DNA from: Colius striatus
Taxonomy: Eukaryota; Chordata; Aves; Coliiformes; Coliidae
Length of the DNA: 64,000 nt
Direction of reading: 5' to 3'
Assembly (NCBI RefSeq): GCF_028858725.1
Contig: NC_084769.1
Coordinates: forward strand, 11,161,501 to 11,225,500
Of this stretch, positions 1 to 12,100 are shown piece by piece. A program made the position numbers and the translations under genes. Numbering within the stretch: position 1 is the stretch's first letter; each line of letters opens with the position of its first letter. Below the pieces are notes generated by a model. It was not told where the DNA came from, did no database searches, and saw only the letters and a program-made list of their open reading frames with translations.

Positions 1-3000
1 TCAGTATAAATTGGCATCATCTCCCTGGATCTGCCTGTGTGTCCAATTAGGAGTCTACAAGGGGACAACCAAGCTCCTTAAATCCATACCTTAGCTCAAA
101 CCTTTCTCTTTTTCTGCCTTCTTGGCTCTCTCTTGGTCAGTTTTAGAGTTTCCTTGGATGGTTTTTTTACAGTGACCAAAAAAATCACCCCCTTCTGTGG
201 TCACTTACAGCAGACAGTCACGAGCACGGTGTTGAGGGAGCAAAGAACGATGGCAAAAATAGGAAATGATGCTCCTGTGGGTGGCTGAATTTCAGCTCAG
301 GGGGTACTCTCTGTGGCCTGTGAGAGGATGTGCTCTCACCTGTGCACCTCAGGTTCACACGGGCCAAGTTCTTTAAACAGCATCATACTTACACCTGCAA
401 GGTTGGGAAAGATGTGCTGAATCGCAGGAGCCAGCCAAGGATGGACGTTTAGGTTAGAGGGAAATCAAGGTCATTCGAATTACTGCTCTCACCTGGTGAT
501 TTTTAGAAAAGGCAATCACTGGGATAAAAGAGCAAATTTTGCAGAGAACATGTAAATGTGGTAACTCCATGTAAAGGAGGTATATAACAGACTTGCTTAT
601 ATTGCACTGCTGAGACCCAGAGTTGGTGTAGCATCACTTAAACCTGAGATGAGGTGAGAGCTCAGCAGCAACAGCCTGAAAAGCGATGGGCAAAAGGCTC
701 TAGCACTTGCAGGCTGGAAACAAACAGCTTTAAAGACTGTACAGCACAAGAGAAGCTCCTTCTCTTTCTGCTTGCTGCTCTTCCTGGCTTTGGTGTGATT
801 TGCATGCGATTTTCATGCACATACCCCTTGGTACCTGGGATTTGCCCCCTCACATGAGAGCGAAACGCAGCAGTCAGAGAGTGCACCTGCAGCTTGATCC
901 CATCCAAATGTTGGTTGTAAGCTTTGTCAGGGGCATCCTTCTGGATTTTAAAGGTGCTGCTGTGCAGTGTTTTGCTCAGCTCTGAAGTGGCCAGGTTTTT
1001 CATGATGCAATCCAAACCAGAGCTGGCTGAATAAATCAGAAACTCAGAATTGCCGTTTCCAGCTAGATTGAAATGGCTGCTTACTTTTCTTTTTTTCCAG
1101 TGATAGGATTCAAAATGCAACATCATTTTGATTTGTTGTGAATTTTCCTGTGAGTGGTGAGAAGAAATCACAAGAGCTGTATCCATCCTGACCTCCAAAC
1201 GTCAAGCTGGATCTGGAACAAGCTGTTTCCAATGGAAGTACAAGGCAAGAAGTTCTTGTAACAATAAATCAATAAAATACCACCACCCCTAAAACTGCAA
1301 GAGAAGTGCTCAGGTACTGAGTGCCTTTTGGGTGATTGGGATCCATTAATGGATGGCTTGTGGCATTGAGGGGAGATGGAGAAGGTAATGAATTACTCAG
1401 TTAGGAACTATCTGTCCACTTCAGAAACTCAGGACTGTTAATAACAAATTCCAGGAGTAGAAAATATTCACTTTGTACCTTAATTCATCATCAGCTTAAA
1501 ACTTGTCTGAGGTTTATGAGCCTGATCCAAGTTTTAGACAGATCTGGGCTGAGTTTCAAGGGAGCTGCAGGAGTTTCATGACATTGGCCGTGGCTGCAAA
1601 AGGTTCCTGTAGAACTGGAGAGAAGGGACCGGTCGATGTAATCCTGACGAAGTGCTACAGAGATGCCTCTTCTGCAGAGACTCCCGTGGTTTTTTGGTGA
1701 TTTCAGACCAAAACAATGCAGAACTGGGCAAATTCAGCTGCATGTCTCCAGCCCCTCAGTCTGGAGAGTGGAAATAAAAGGTGAACGAAAACACACTCTG
1801 TTTTTCCTCCCCTAAGACAAGGTGATGGGTGAGACTCAATTAATCAGCATATAATACCAGTTGTGTTTTATATAGCTATATTAGAGGGCTTCCTGTGTTG
1901 ATGAAGGGGTTAGTTTGGTTGGTTTTAACTCCTTTGTGTGTTGAATGTGCTGATTGCCTTCAGATGGAAGTGGCAAATGATCTGAGGAGACATTTGAGGT
2001 CACAGCACCTTTCAGGAGGATGTGGTGGCATTATTTTACGTCAGGGTTTGCGTGACCCATCCATCTCCTCAGGCACGATTTCATGCATTTAAATCTCCTA
2101 TTAGTTTTGTGCTCTGAAGGAAGAAGGGGAGCAGCCCTCAGCCTGGAGCTACCCTGTAACGATGATTAGCAGGATGCAGCAGCGAAGCGTGCGGTTGTGC
2201 CACGGGGATAAACAAATCTGGGACCGTGTGAGGAAAAGCCAAGTGCCAGCGGCCTTCGCCGAGCTCTCACGCTCCACACAGCCATCTTCATCCTCCTCCC
2301 ACCACCGAAGCTTCTTCCCCAGCCTCCCAGGAGGCTGTCCCAGGGGTGGTATCATCACCACACTAACCCTCTGCAGTCCCAATGGCTTTAGAAAGAAAAA
2401 TGAAGGTGAGATTTTTCTTTTCTCTGTGTTTTCCCGTGGTAGTTTCACTGTTGAGGTGAGGGAGCCCTGGCACAGGCTGCTCAGGGAGGGTGTGGAGGCT
2501 CCTTCTCTGGAGGTCTTCAAAACCCACCTGGACACGTTCCTGTGTGACCTGATCTAAGTGGACCTGCTTTGGCAGAGGGTTGGACTGGATGACCTCTAAA
2601 GGTTCCTTCCAACCCCGACCATTCTGTGATTCTATGTGAGCTGGGGCTCAAAAATATCAGTAATAATTTGACATCTTTGGTGCAAGGGTATTGCTTCAAA
2701 GCGGTGAAGGTGGGAATATAACAAGTAGTGCAGTAGCCTTAAATTTACAGCCATTAAACTGTGGCAAATTGGGCACCTGCAGGGGAAAGGGATCGCATTT
2801 GGGAAGCCTGAAACTGCCTGGGCATCAGTGTTTCCTTTCCAAGTGCTTGTGAATAATGTGCTGCTTGTGACTGGAACCGTGATGGTGCAAGAGGGAGATT
2901 ATTTTGTGATGGTAAATGCTGGTTTAAGCAAACAGGTTTACACTGTGGGGCTTCTGCCCAACCAGGGCCGGCCAAAGCAGCAGCCTCCCTGCTGATGTGA

Positions 3001-4379
3001 GTGGCAGAGGCTGCAGCCGGCCATCCCCAGCCCCAGTGACTGGCCCAGCAGTCTCTCCTACCACAGGGAGATGGAGCTATTCCATATAGACACGGGTTGG
3101 TTTTGCCTTTAATGGCTTCTGTGATTGGTCTCGATGTGCCTGTTGAGTAAAACGGTAGAAGGAGTTTATTGAGATGTTTTATGAAAAGCATTTGATACCA
3201 TGCTTCCTGCTGGTTGGATTTACAGCTTGAGAGGGTGCACTGAAAGCAGGGAGCTGCTACGTGGCTTAGACGTTGGGGAAGTCTCTTGGGAAAGGTGAGG
3301 GATTGGGATGAGAGCTCCAGGCTCAGTGTTAGGGCCCTCAGGCTTGAGAGTGCTTGGAGATGACAGCATCCATTTCATGTCAAGGCTGGGTTTGGCTTTG
3401 ATTTGCCCCACACAGCCCTGATGGTGTATTATTGACCTCAGAGAGGTTTTCTGCCCCTGCTGCCTCACCAGTCTCTACAGTTGAAGGATGCAGGAAAGTG
3501 TCAGATCTGCTTGTTGGCAAGGCTTTCACTCCAGGGACTGCCAAAACTTTCTGAAGGATGGTAATTATTACTGAGACTACTTAGTATCTGAGGAATTGGC
3601 AACAGGGAGTCCTGCATTTCATCTGTAAAGATACATTGGAGTATTTGAGCTTCTGCCCTACACTCCCTGTGCCATCTCCCCAACTTCATAGCTCTCCACC
3701 TGAGCTTTAACTCCATCCTGTCACAGCACGTTGCTTAGCTCTGAATTGGTTTCTCCATCTTATCAATGAGTAGGCTTGTTGTTACACAACCTAGTCCATA
3801 AAGACTGGATAAGTACATTGATATAGGTCAAAGGAACCTAAAAGTGTCCTGTGTGGATCGTGCCTTGGTGCTGTCTGTGGTTTCTGGGTCACTCAAATGT
3901 CCCTCTTGGACTTTGATGATTAAAACCGTCGCTGTGACTTGTTGGTGCTTCGTTTCCTGACGTGTGGTACTTCTCAGTCTGACACTTCTTGAGTTTAAGC
4001 AAATCTGAGGCAGGAAGATGCCAGCAGTTGTAGGGGATGGAATGTGTAGATGGAAAGGTGCCTCAAAAGGCTGCCTTTTCCAGTGGTTTCATTGGTGAAC
4101 ACACAAGCATCAGAGTGAAGATTTCCAAGTGTGCTCCATTGCAAAGCGATGCAAAGGTGGCTACCTGAGCTGTGTGGGGAGGTGCAGAAAGCACGGGCAG
4201 TGTTGAGAGAGAAGCACAGGAGCAGGAGTCCCGTGTCTGGGTAAAGACAAGGTCACTAACTGCTGGTGTGGGCTCAGCAGTGCCACCGTTTGGGTAGAGA
4301 GAAGCTTTCAGGGGAGTTTGTGTTTATCAGACTCTTAACTACTTGCTTCTGTTCATGGCGAAGGGAGAGATAGGGAGTA
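1..4379. other. Upstream intergenic DNA, no gene seen
   Basis: Only short frames with no coding character are present. It contains one CR1 3' fragment (2441-2636). AATAAA-type signals near 1265 and 1773 could be chance or belong to an upstream gene; in mammals SLC12A8 lies upstream of HEG1 in the same orientation, but I see no exon of it here. Confidence 0.5.
2441..2636 (+). mobile_element. CR1 LINE 3' fragment
   Basis: The 3' end of a CR1 retrotransposon: CCCTGGCACAGGCTGCTCAG, then GTGTGACCTGATCTAAGTGG and the tail ATTCTGTGATTCTATG. It is 5'-truncated, as CR1 copies usually are. Confidence 0.9.
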
Positions 4380-5947
4380 GGGGGCTGTGGACCAGATCTG
4401 GGTTTTGTCTGAGGCGGCAGCTGCCGGGGTGTGGTGCATTGTCCCTTGTCACCCCGCTCTGAAAACTCGGATTCTGCTTGGCCTGTGGAAACGAAGCCTG
4501 ATTCTAGAAGAGCTGGAGGGAAGAGCAGAAGCTGCCGGGGTGGGTTTATATTTCCGGGGGGTGAGAGCTCAGCAGGGCTGCGTTGGGATGCCAGCAGCCG
4601 CGGCAGAGCCCGACCCGCTGCTCCGTGGCGTGCTCTCTCACAGAACCAGGAGCACCAAGTTATGAAAGGGAATTTCAGAACAATGAAGGGAAATCCTTTG
4701 CCTCCCGTACAGCCCAGCCTGGGAAATTCACCTCGGCAAGAAGCTGCAGCCTCAGACGCCGCGGCTGGCATTTAAAAGGGAGCGGGTTAGCTTCATAACC
4801 AATAAAAGATGCGAACTTCTTTGGCAGGGACTTGATCTCGGTGGGAATTAAGTTTTGGGGCTGTCTAATACTCACCGGGCTCATCTGTGAGAGAAACTTT
4901 ACGATCTTGCCGAGCAGCGCGTGGCCGGCCAGGTTCGCATCTGCTTCAGGGGCCGCGTCGGTCGCAGCCAGCGACGTGACACTGGACTCGATCGGTCGAT
5001 CCCACGGCTTTGTTTCCCTGTAGCTCAAACGCGAGCGCGGGAGCGTGCCGGAGCCCAATTCCCCGGAGCTGCCGGCTTGTTTTGGCCCGCTCCCCCCCTC
5101 CCCGCCCCCGACCGACCTCCATCGCGCCTGGGGCCTGGAAAACGGAGCGGGGCAGGGCAGGGCTGGGCTGGGCTGCCCCGGGGAGCAAAACGCCTTCGTG
5201 CCGCCGCAGCTGCGGAGGGGCGGCCGTGCCGCGGCGGGGGCTGGGGGCGGCCGTGCCGGGGCTGGCGGGGGGCCGTGTCCGTGCCCCGGCGGGGCCGCTG
5301 CGCGGGGCGCGGGACTCGGCGCTGCCTGCGTTGAAGCGCGGTAGCGATCGGGCTGCGGCAGCCGGGCCCCTCCTCGGCGGGTTGCGGCTTTGGGGGGGGG
5401 GTGTGGGGGGAAAGGGAGCGGTGGGCCCTTGGGGGTTTCCTGCTCGCCCGGCGCCATCGGGAAATGCATCTGGAAAAACAAAAAAGAAAGTGAAAATGGA
5501 TTAATAGATTTTTGTTTTTCTTTACAAAAACGATGCTGATGAGGAACTGGATCGGCGGTGCCGCGCGCGGGCGGGTGCGGGAGCGGGCGGCCCCCCGGGG
5601 GCGGCTGCGGGGGGCCGGGCCGGGGGGGCCGTACGGAGCCCGGCAGTGCCGTGCCGAGCCGGGCCGTGCCGCGGCCGGGTGATGTCAGGTTCGAGGAGGA
5701 GCCTCCGCCGCCTGCCCTTTTACTTTCGGGCGCCGGCACTTGGCCGCGGGCTGCTGCTGCTGCTGGCCGACCCCCCGCCGCCGCTATGAGCACCCCACAC
5801 TTTTAAGACCAGCCCTTCTGCGCCGCCCCCCTTGGGGGGGGGGGGGCAGCGTGAATTAATTAAAAATCGCTATTTACGTACGTTATTTTCGTTGCCCCGC
5901 ACCGGGCATGTGAACAAACACTCCCCCCTCAATCCACCCCCAGCGCC

Positions 5948-6131
5948 ATGCCGGCAGCTTGCACCCTGCTGCTGCTGCTGGGGCTGGGGCTGGTCCCACC
6001 AGCCGGGTCGTTGCCCCTCGTTTCCCTACGGCGTCTTCCTCCTCCTCCTCCTCCTCCTCCTCCTCCTTCGTCCCGAAGCCGCCTCGGTCGCCCTTGCTCG
6101 CCTCCCGCCGCGGGACACGCCGGCAACCCGG
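5948..6131 (+). CDS. HEG1: HEG1 exon 1: start codon and signal peptide
   Basis: The ATG at 5948 has G at -3 and is followed by a typical signal peptide: a short N-region with Cys5, a run of five leucines, then Gly/Leu/Val and a small-residue site near Pro-Ala-Gly-Ser (residues 18-21). After it comes an Arg-rich, proline-rich segment with ten consecutive CCT prolines (6038-6067). The donor GTGAGT follows 6131 and leaves phase 1, matching the next exon. The exon lies inside a CpG island, as expected for a 5' end. A further 5' non-coding exon cannot be excluded. Confidence 0.9.
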
Positions 6132-9100
6132 GTGAGTGTCCCGTTCCGCCGTGGGGATGAGGATGATGATGGGGATGACGATGGGGATGATGACGGGGAT
6201 TTGGTCCTGGCGGCTGAGAGTGCGCGGGGTCCCACGCCACGCGGGGACCCGCCGGGCATGGGACACCCCACCCCCACCCGCACCGCGACCGAGGGTTGCT
6301 GAGCATCCCAGCATCACTCACATCCCTCTCCCAAGCACTTTTAACCGTGCCTGGGCCCCCGTCGAGGTTCCAGCAAGCACTTTGAGTGGGCAATGGTTTG
6401 GAGTTGGGAATTGTCTGTGGGAAACTGTAAACATGTTGTAGCTGCATGGACCGGCTTGAAAACTTCACAGAGGGACTTGAGGAAGGTGCTGGTGGGTTCT
6501 AGACACATGTCCAAGTACACAAATGCTTCCCAGATGGGAAAGTGGTGGCTCCCATAGGTGGTCTTTGGGGTCTCGGTTGTCTCCTGCTCATCTCCAGACA
6601 TGCCCTTATCCCACCTGAGGTGATGAGCCACATCCAGGTGTGGGAACACATGCCATCAGCTCTCTATAAATACCTTCTCTCTGCATCGCCCACAGGCTGT
6701 CAGATTAGTCATGTATATAGTCACGTTTTTCCTTGTGTGCCAGATTTACAGTGTCGTTATGAGGAGCAATGACTGGTTTGGTGCTTTACAAATGGGGCTG
6801 AATTTGGTTTCAGCACAGGATAAACCATATCTTTACCAGAACAACCAAAGCTAGTTTCAAATGTCACCCAGTAAGCTGGTTCGCTTACTCCCCAAAGAAG
6901 ACACATCACCCTAAGGATGGCTGATTCTCGATGAGTTTGGAAGGCGCTGGGTGTCTGCAGGTGGTTTAAGGAAATCCACTATGTCCTATTAGTCCTGGGT
7001 AGAGTTTAAGTAGCTTTTAGAATTGTCTCCTACCTGAACTGGGCCGTCACATTTCATCTTTGAATTTTGGATGTGAGAGAACACAGTGCTGTGGTACTTG
7101 GGGTTAGGTTTACTCTCTTGGAGCTGTACAGTTTCAGGAAGTACAGCAAAACCGTTGTTCTAACCTTTTGGTTTTCCTCACGAGCCCAAGGTGTGCCCTT
7201 GTAAGGTGTATCCACAAGTGTGTAGTTGTGGATATTGGCTGGAACATACCCTGCTGTGGATTAGGAAGCTCCTAACTAACAGCGTTTGTGTGGGAGCAGC
7301 CTGGTGACTAGGATACTGCACCGAAATGAAGGAGATTTGGGTCTGTTCCCAGCTCAGACACTTTTTTGTGCTGTTCCAAGTGTCGGTTTGCCCTCCAAAC
7401 CGGGAGAGACTAATGCTCTTACCTGCTATCAACCTCGGGAAGATAAAATCTGCAACTTGCCAGTGAAGAGCTCGCCTGTGATTCAATGAGAGTGGCGCAA
7501 ACTCCTCGGTGGGCTGAAAGAAAACCTATTTAATTTCATCTCTGCTTTCGATCTGGCATCTTTTCCTGTGACCTTGATGACTCCTGAGAGTCAGCAGAGG
7601 AATGCATTTCCTTTGTTAAGAGTCTGAAAAACTCAAACTAGCAGTCCACATGCTGGAAAAACCATTTGTCTGGCTACCAGCGTCTGGCCGCCCAGCTCGG
7701 CGGCGGGGGCTTTGCTCTGTGCAGCCCATGCTCCGCAGCTACAGGTGCTCGTGAATCATGTCAGCCTCCTCCAGGAGGATAGGGGAGGGGGCTGGGAGAC
7801 GCCTCTTGAAGGAGTGATAAATAGCCCGGCAGTAGCTCGCTCCCTGGCAAACAGCATCATGAATTACAGCGTGTCCTGACAGCCGCGATTCACTCGCTGT
7901 TAGCCACAGCTCCATGCCTGTCAGTCAGGGGATTGTTTGGTGTGACGGGAGCGGGCCCATGGCACCTCCTCAGTCGTGCTCAGGTCGAGCCTGAGAAATC
8001 CCTGTTTGTCTCACCACTGCTCCTGCCCTTCTGAGATGTTTTTCACCCTCAAAAACGCTCACTGGAGGCGGGGAGTGTTTCTTGTGAACCTCTCCCCCGG
8101 GTGCTAAGTGGAAACGAAGGTTACAGCTCTGTTTGACATGAGCCTGAGGCTGAGTGGCAAAAGCCCGTTCTCAGGCAGGGCTTAGTGAGCAGATGGTGAG
8201 GCAGTGGGAGCAGAAATGGGCCTTTTGAGTCTGTCACAAAGCGTGGGGCGAGGGAGCGGGGCGGGAGCCAGGCTGCCCCGCGGAGCCTCGCTGCCTTCCC
8301 CAGCCTGCCTGCCGTCCCTCCCTGCCAAACCCACCGCGGGCTTGTCTGGGGAAGGAATGAGGACAGATGGCTTCTGCCTGTTGTTTAAAGTACAGGCTGA
8401 ACCCAGGGAGAGGAACACATGAAAAAAAAATAGGTGAAGTGGGAAGCGAGGAAGCTGGTGAGAGTAAAGCATCATCAGACCCCTGTGTGAAGCTCCTCCT
8501 GGCAGCTGTTTCACGTGGGCGCCGGATGAGCGGAAGGGCACCGTCTGCCACCGACCTGGGTCAGGCTGGTTACAAGCTCTGTTCTCCTCCAGGTCTTATT
8601 TCAGGTTTCCTATCTATGGGAAATGGGTTTGCCCTGAGAAGCTGATCTGCTTTTCTGCCATCTGTGTCTGTCTTTCTGTCCTTCCTCCCGCTCCCCTGTG
8701 CCAGCTGCTGCCTTTCTTTGCAGCTTCCTGGGTGGGAGCCCAGGAAATAAGGTGTGAAATCACCTGAGAAGGAATCAGCTTAGCAGGCAGGAAAAACTTC
8801 CCAACCCTAAGAGAGGGGCAGACCAGTCTGCTTTTCTTTACATTACTCTTCTAAAAAAAACCCCCTTTCTGTCTGTGAGACTGTCTGTGTTCTGAAGAAG
8901 CAAATTTAGGAGTGAGGGAAGAAGATGGTGGGGATGCCCTTCTGCACAAGAGTATGGTATTGCCTCCAAACCTGCCTGAAGTTTCACAGCATGGATTTCA
9001 TGGCATCTGGGAGACAGAAGCCCAGTTGCCCACGCAGTTGTGCTGATGCAGAGAGGTGCAAGATGCCCCTGGTTAGCTTTGACAGGATTTCAGGTGACTG

Positions 9101-12100
9101 CTGGTGGTGCAGGAAGGATACTCCCTCCTGCTGCAGCGTGGGGGCAAGGAAGGATCACCTCCCATGCCTCTGCATTGCTGTCAAAAGAGCTATAGGCTGC
9201 AGGGTTTTCCTGTCTGGGGCATCTTTACTGCTCCTCTCTGTGAGCTGTGAGAGGATTTGGTTGGGGTGCTGTGAATGTGAAGTCCCTGGAGTTGTATAGA
9301 TTTAGCTCTGCTCCTTTGGGATACATAATTGAAAGCAAAAAAGAAAAGAGGAGATGAAAAAAAACCATTTCAGGAAAGGCAGGAGATAAGGGATCAGCAG
9401 CTTTCCTGCCCCTTCCCTGAAGGTGTCGTGCACTGACTTGACTGGGTTTGCATCACTGTCAGAGAGCTTTGCATGATACTTAAGTGGTAAATGACTAGAG
9501 TCTGAGAGGTAATGGTGTGAGGCCGCTGGCAGGGAGCACACAGGTTTGCATATTGATTTACAGCTCCTCATGCAGCAAAGGCGAGTGCTCAGCTGTGAGA
9601 GGGCACAGCGGGTAAGGGGACAGCTGCTGTAGCTAAAGCCCTTTCCTGAGCTCTCCCCAAAGTCTCATTTCCCAGCAGCAAAAGCCCCGGAGGCAGCTTG
9701 TGCCCTGCTCCAGCAGCCGTCCCCACTTCAGAGGGATCGTGGCATTTGCTTTTATTTTGACTTGTGCCTGGGAGGACGAGGGAGACAGGTGCTCATTGCC
9801 ACGTTCATAGTGGCTGATGCCAGCCTTCCTGGTGCCTTCCTCAGGGAATATGATCTTCAGTGTCAAAAGTTGTAGATGTTGATGGCTTTGGAGGAGTGTG
9901 GGTTTTCTGGGACAAGTTGCTTGTTTCATGTGCTTTTACAGGTCCCAGTTTTTGGACTGGCAGTCAGAAACCCTCTGTGACTGAGTTCACAAGCTGTTCT
10001 GCATGCAAGCTCCATCCTCCCCATCTTGTTCATCTGTGGGGGCTGTGTCACAGCAGTTTAGCATCATGTAGAGGCTGATGGCTCCATCACCACCACATAG
10101 AATCATAGAATCATTTCGGTTGGAAAAGACCTTTAATATCATTGAGTCCAACCACTAACCTCACGCTGCCAAGCCCATCACTAAACCATGTCCCTCAGCA
10201 CATGGCTTTTCAGTATCTCCAGGGATGGGGACTCCCATCTCGCTGGGCAGCCTGGGACAGGGTCTGACAACCCTCTTGGTGAAAAAGCTCTTCCTAATGT
10301 CCAACCTAAACCTCCCTTGGAGCAACTTGAGCCCATTTCCTCTTGTCCTGTCACTCATTACTGGGGAGAAAAGACTGACCCCCACCTCACTACAACCTCC
10401 TTTCAGGTAGCTACAGAGAGTGATCATGTCTCCCCTCAGCTTTCACTTCTCCAAGCTTAACACCTCCTATTCTCTCAGTTGCTCCTCCTAAGACTTCTCC
10501 AAGAGGTGGCAGAGCATTATGCTCATTTAGCAGTGGAGGTGGGGTACTGAGCTGCAGATTAAGTTGGTCTTGATGTGATTGTAGTACAAAACCCGAATGG
10601 ATGCTGCCATAGCTGAAACTGTGCCTGTGCACCTGAAACATAAAGCCACTTCTTCACCCCCAGCCTTTCAGGCAGTTGTGCAGAAGGGATTTCGGGAGGT
10701 GTCTGGGCAACAGGAGAAGGGAGTTGCTCCATCCTGTGAGCTACCAAACCATTTGCTGAGCCATGTGGTGAAAGGGGAGCCCAGGCCTGCCAGAGTTGCC
10801 TGCTCGCTGCTGTTGCCAGCCAGCCTGGACTTGGGGCTGTGCCTTATGGCTGTACAGAAGTGGGCTGAGGCCTTAGCAATACCAGTCTGGTTATGATGCT
10901 TTTGTTTACGATGCATCCATCCAAGCTAATAAAAGAGCATGCAGAGTAAGGAACTGTTTATTTCAATTAACAAGTTAATCAAGCCAGTAAAACCTGTCAG
11001 TATAGAAATAGTGTTTAAGTGCTGAGCTGTAGAGAATAAGGCACCACTAGAGTCTGCAGCTCCCCTGGAGTCACTGCTGGAAGGACCCACTGGCTGGGGC
11101 TGTGGGTTCCCCATCAAGTGCAGCTACGTGCCATTTCCAAATGAATAGCTGCAGAGTGGTAGTGCTCAGCTATTGCTGAACCTGCTGTCATCATCCTGCC
11201 TGTATCTGTGCTGCTGCGGGGAGGTAGGAAGGGGCACGGTGTGCTGAACCCAGCCTGGCTGCCCCTGCCATGCGTGGGGTGCTCAGGGCAGAGCTGCAAC
11301 CTCCTAAATACCCTGGGGAAATGAGCCAGAAAAGATCCGGGTCATAGACAGCCAGTGTAAACTCTCTGGTTTCTGGTTTTGCTTCCCCAAGTAGTTTCAA
11401 AGGAGTTTCTCAGGTGTGGGCTGTGAGGAGGGCCTGGGTAGGTCTGTGCAGATGAACAGCACTGCTCACGCCCAGGCCGACCTTCTGGACACGCACGGAG
11501 CTCCTCTGGAAGGAGCGTGGCCAGCTCCAGGCGCTCGCTGTGGTATCCTTCTGCTGGGGCAGCCGTGCAAAGACGCTCTCAGAGCAGCTTAACCAGCCAC
11601 AGGGTCAGAAGGTGCTCCAAGGGAATGAAAGGTTAGTCCTTTGTAATACCCCCCCTGAGACTGTCCAACACGAAAATCCATACTCTGTAGCTGATGAGCA
11701 AGCTCATCACCAGGCCTCAGCACCCCAACCACGGGCCCTGTTATTTACATTCGATTGAAGATGTAGGTCACACAATATGGTGTTTCTCTTTCCCGATGGG
11801 CTCAGTGTAAAAGGCACAATCCAATTTGCAGTGGCAGTAGGCCTGATTACAAATTCAGATTTTCATTTCTCTGAGCAGTTTTGTGACATTTGCATTGTAA
11901 TTTTGCTGTTTCCATAAATGTTAGAGGTTCATTTGCTGGGATATTCATCCAGAGCAGATGCAAGAGGGCTACGAGCACAGGCTCTGTGAAAGAACGAAGT
12001 CTGTGAGTGCCTGTGAGCAGAAAATGGCTTTGCCACATCTGGCCACCCTTCCCTCTCACCCTTTTCTGGTGTACACCCATCACCATCTATGTTTTAATGC

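Larger units (their letters stand above)
4380..6300 (+). promoter_or_regulatory. HEG1: CpG island and presumed HEG1 promoter region
   Basis: GC content and CpG density rise sharply from about 4380, peak at 5020-5800 and fall after exon 1. There are long G runs (5391-5402, 5835-5846), G/C-rich Sp1-like boxes, an ETS-like TTTCCGG near 4550, TTTAAAAG near 4771 and CCAAT near 4799. The transcription start cannot be fixed from sequence. An AT-rich patch (5853-5890) interrupts the island just before the start codon. Confidence 0.7.

Noticed and set aside
1250..1800. AATAAA signals as the end of an upstream gene
   Set aside because: No coding exon or other sign of a transcript nearby; such hexamers are common by chance.
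4675..5793. 372-residue minus-strand open frame across the CpG island
   Set aside because: Most of it is GC-driven Pro/Ala/Arg low complexity; open frames of this length are expected in CpG islands. Only the 3' block next to a donor is kept, as a finding.
5883..6317. Overlapping open frames on both strands at exon 1, some with Asp/Gly or Glu runs
   Set aside because: They are shadows of the CCT and GAT repeats; only the frame from 5948 has a signal peptide and a phase-matched donor.
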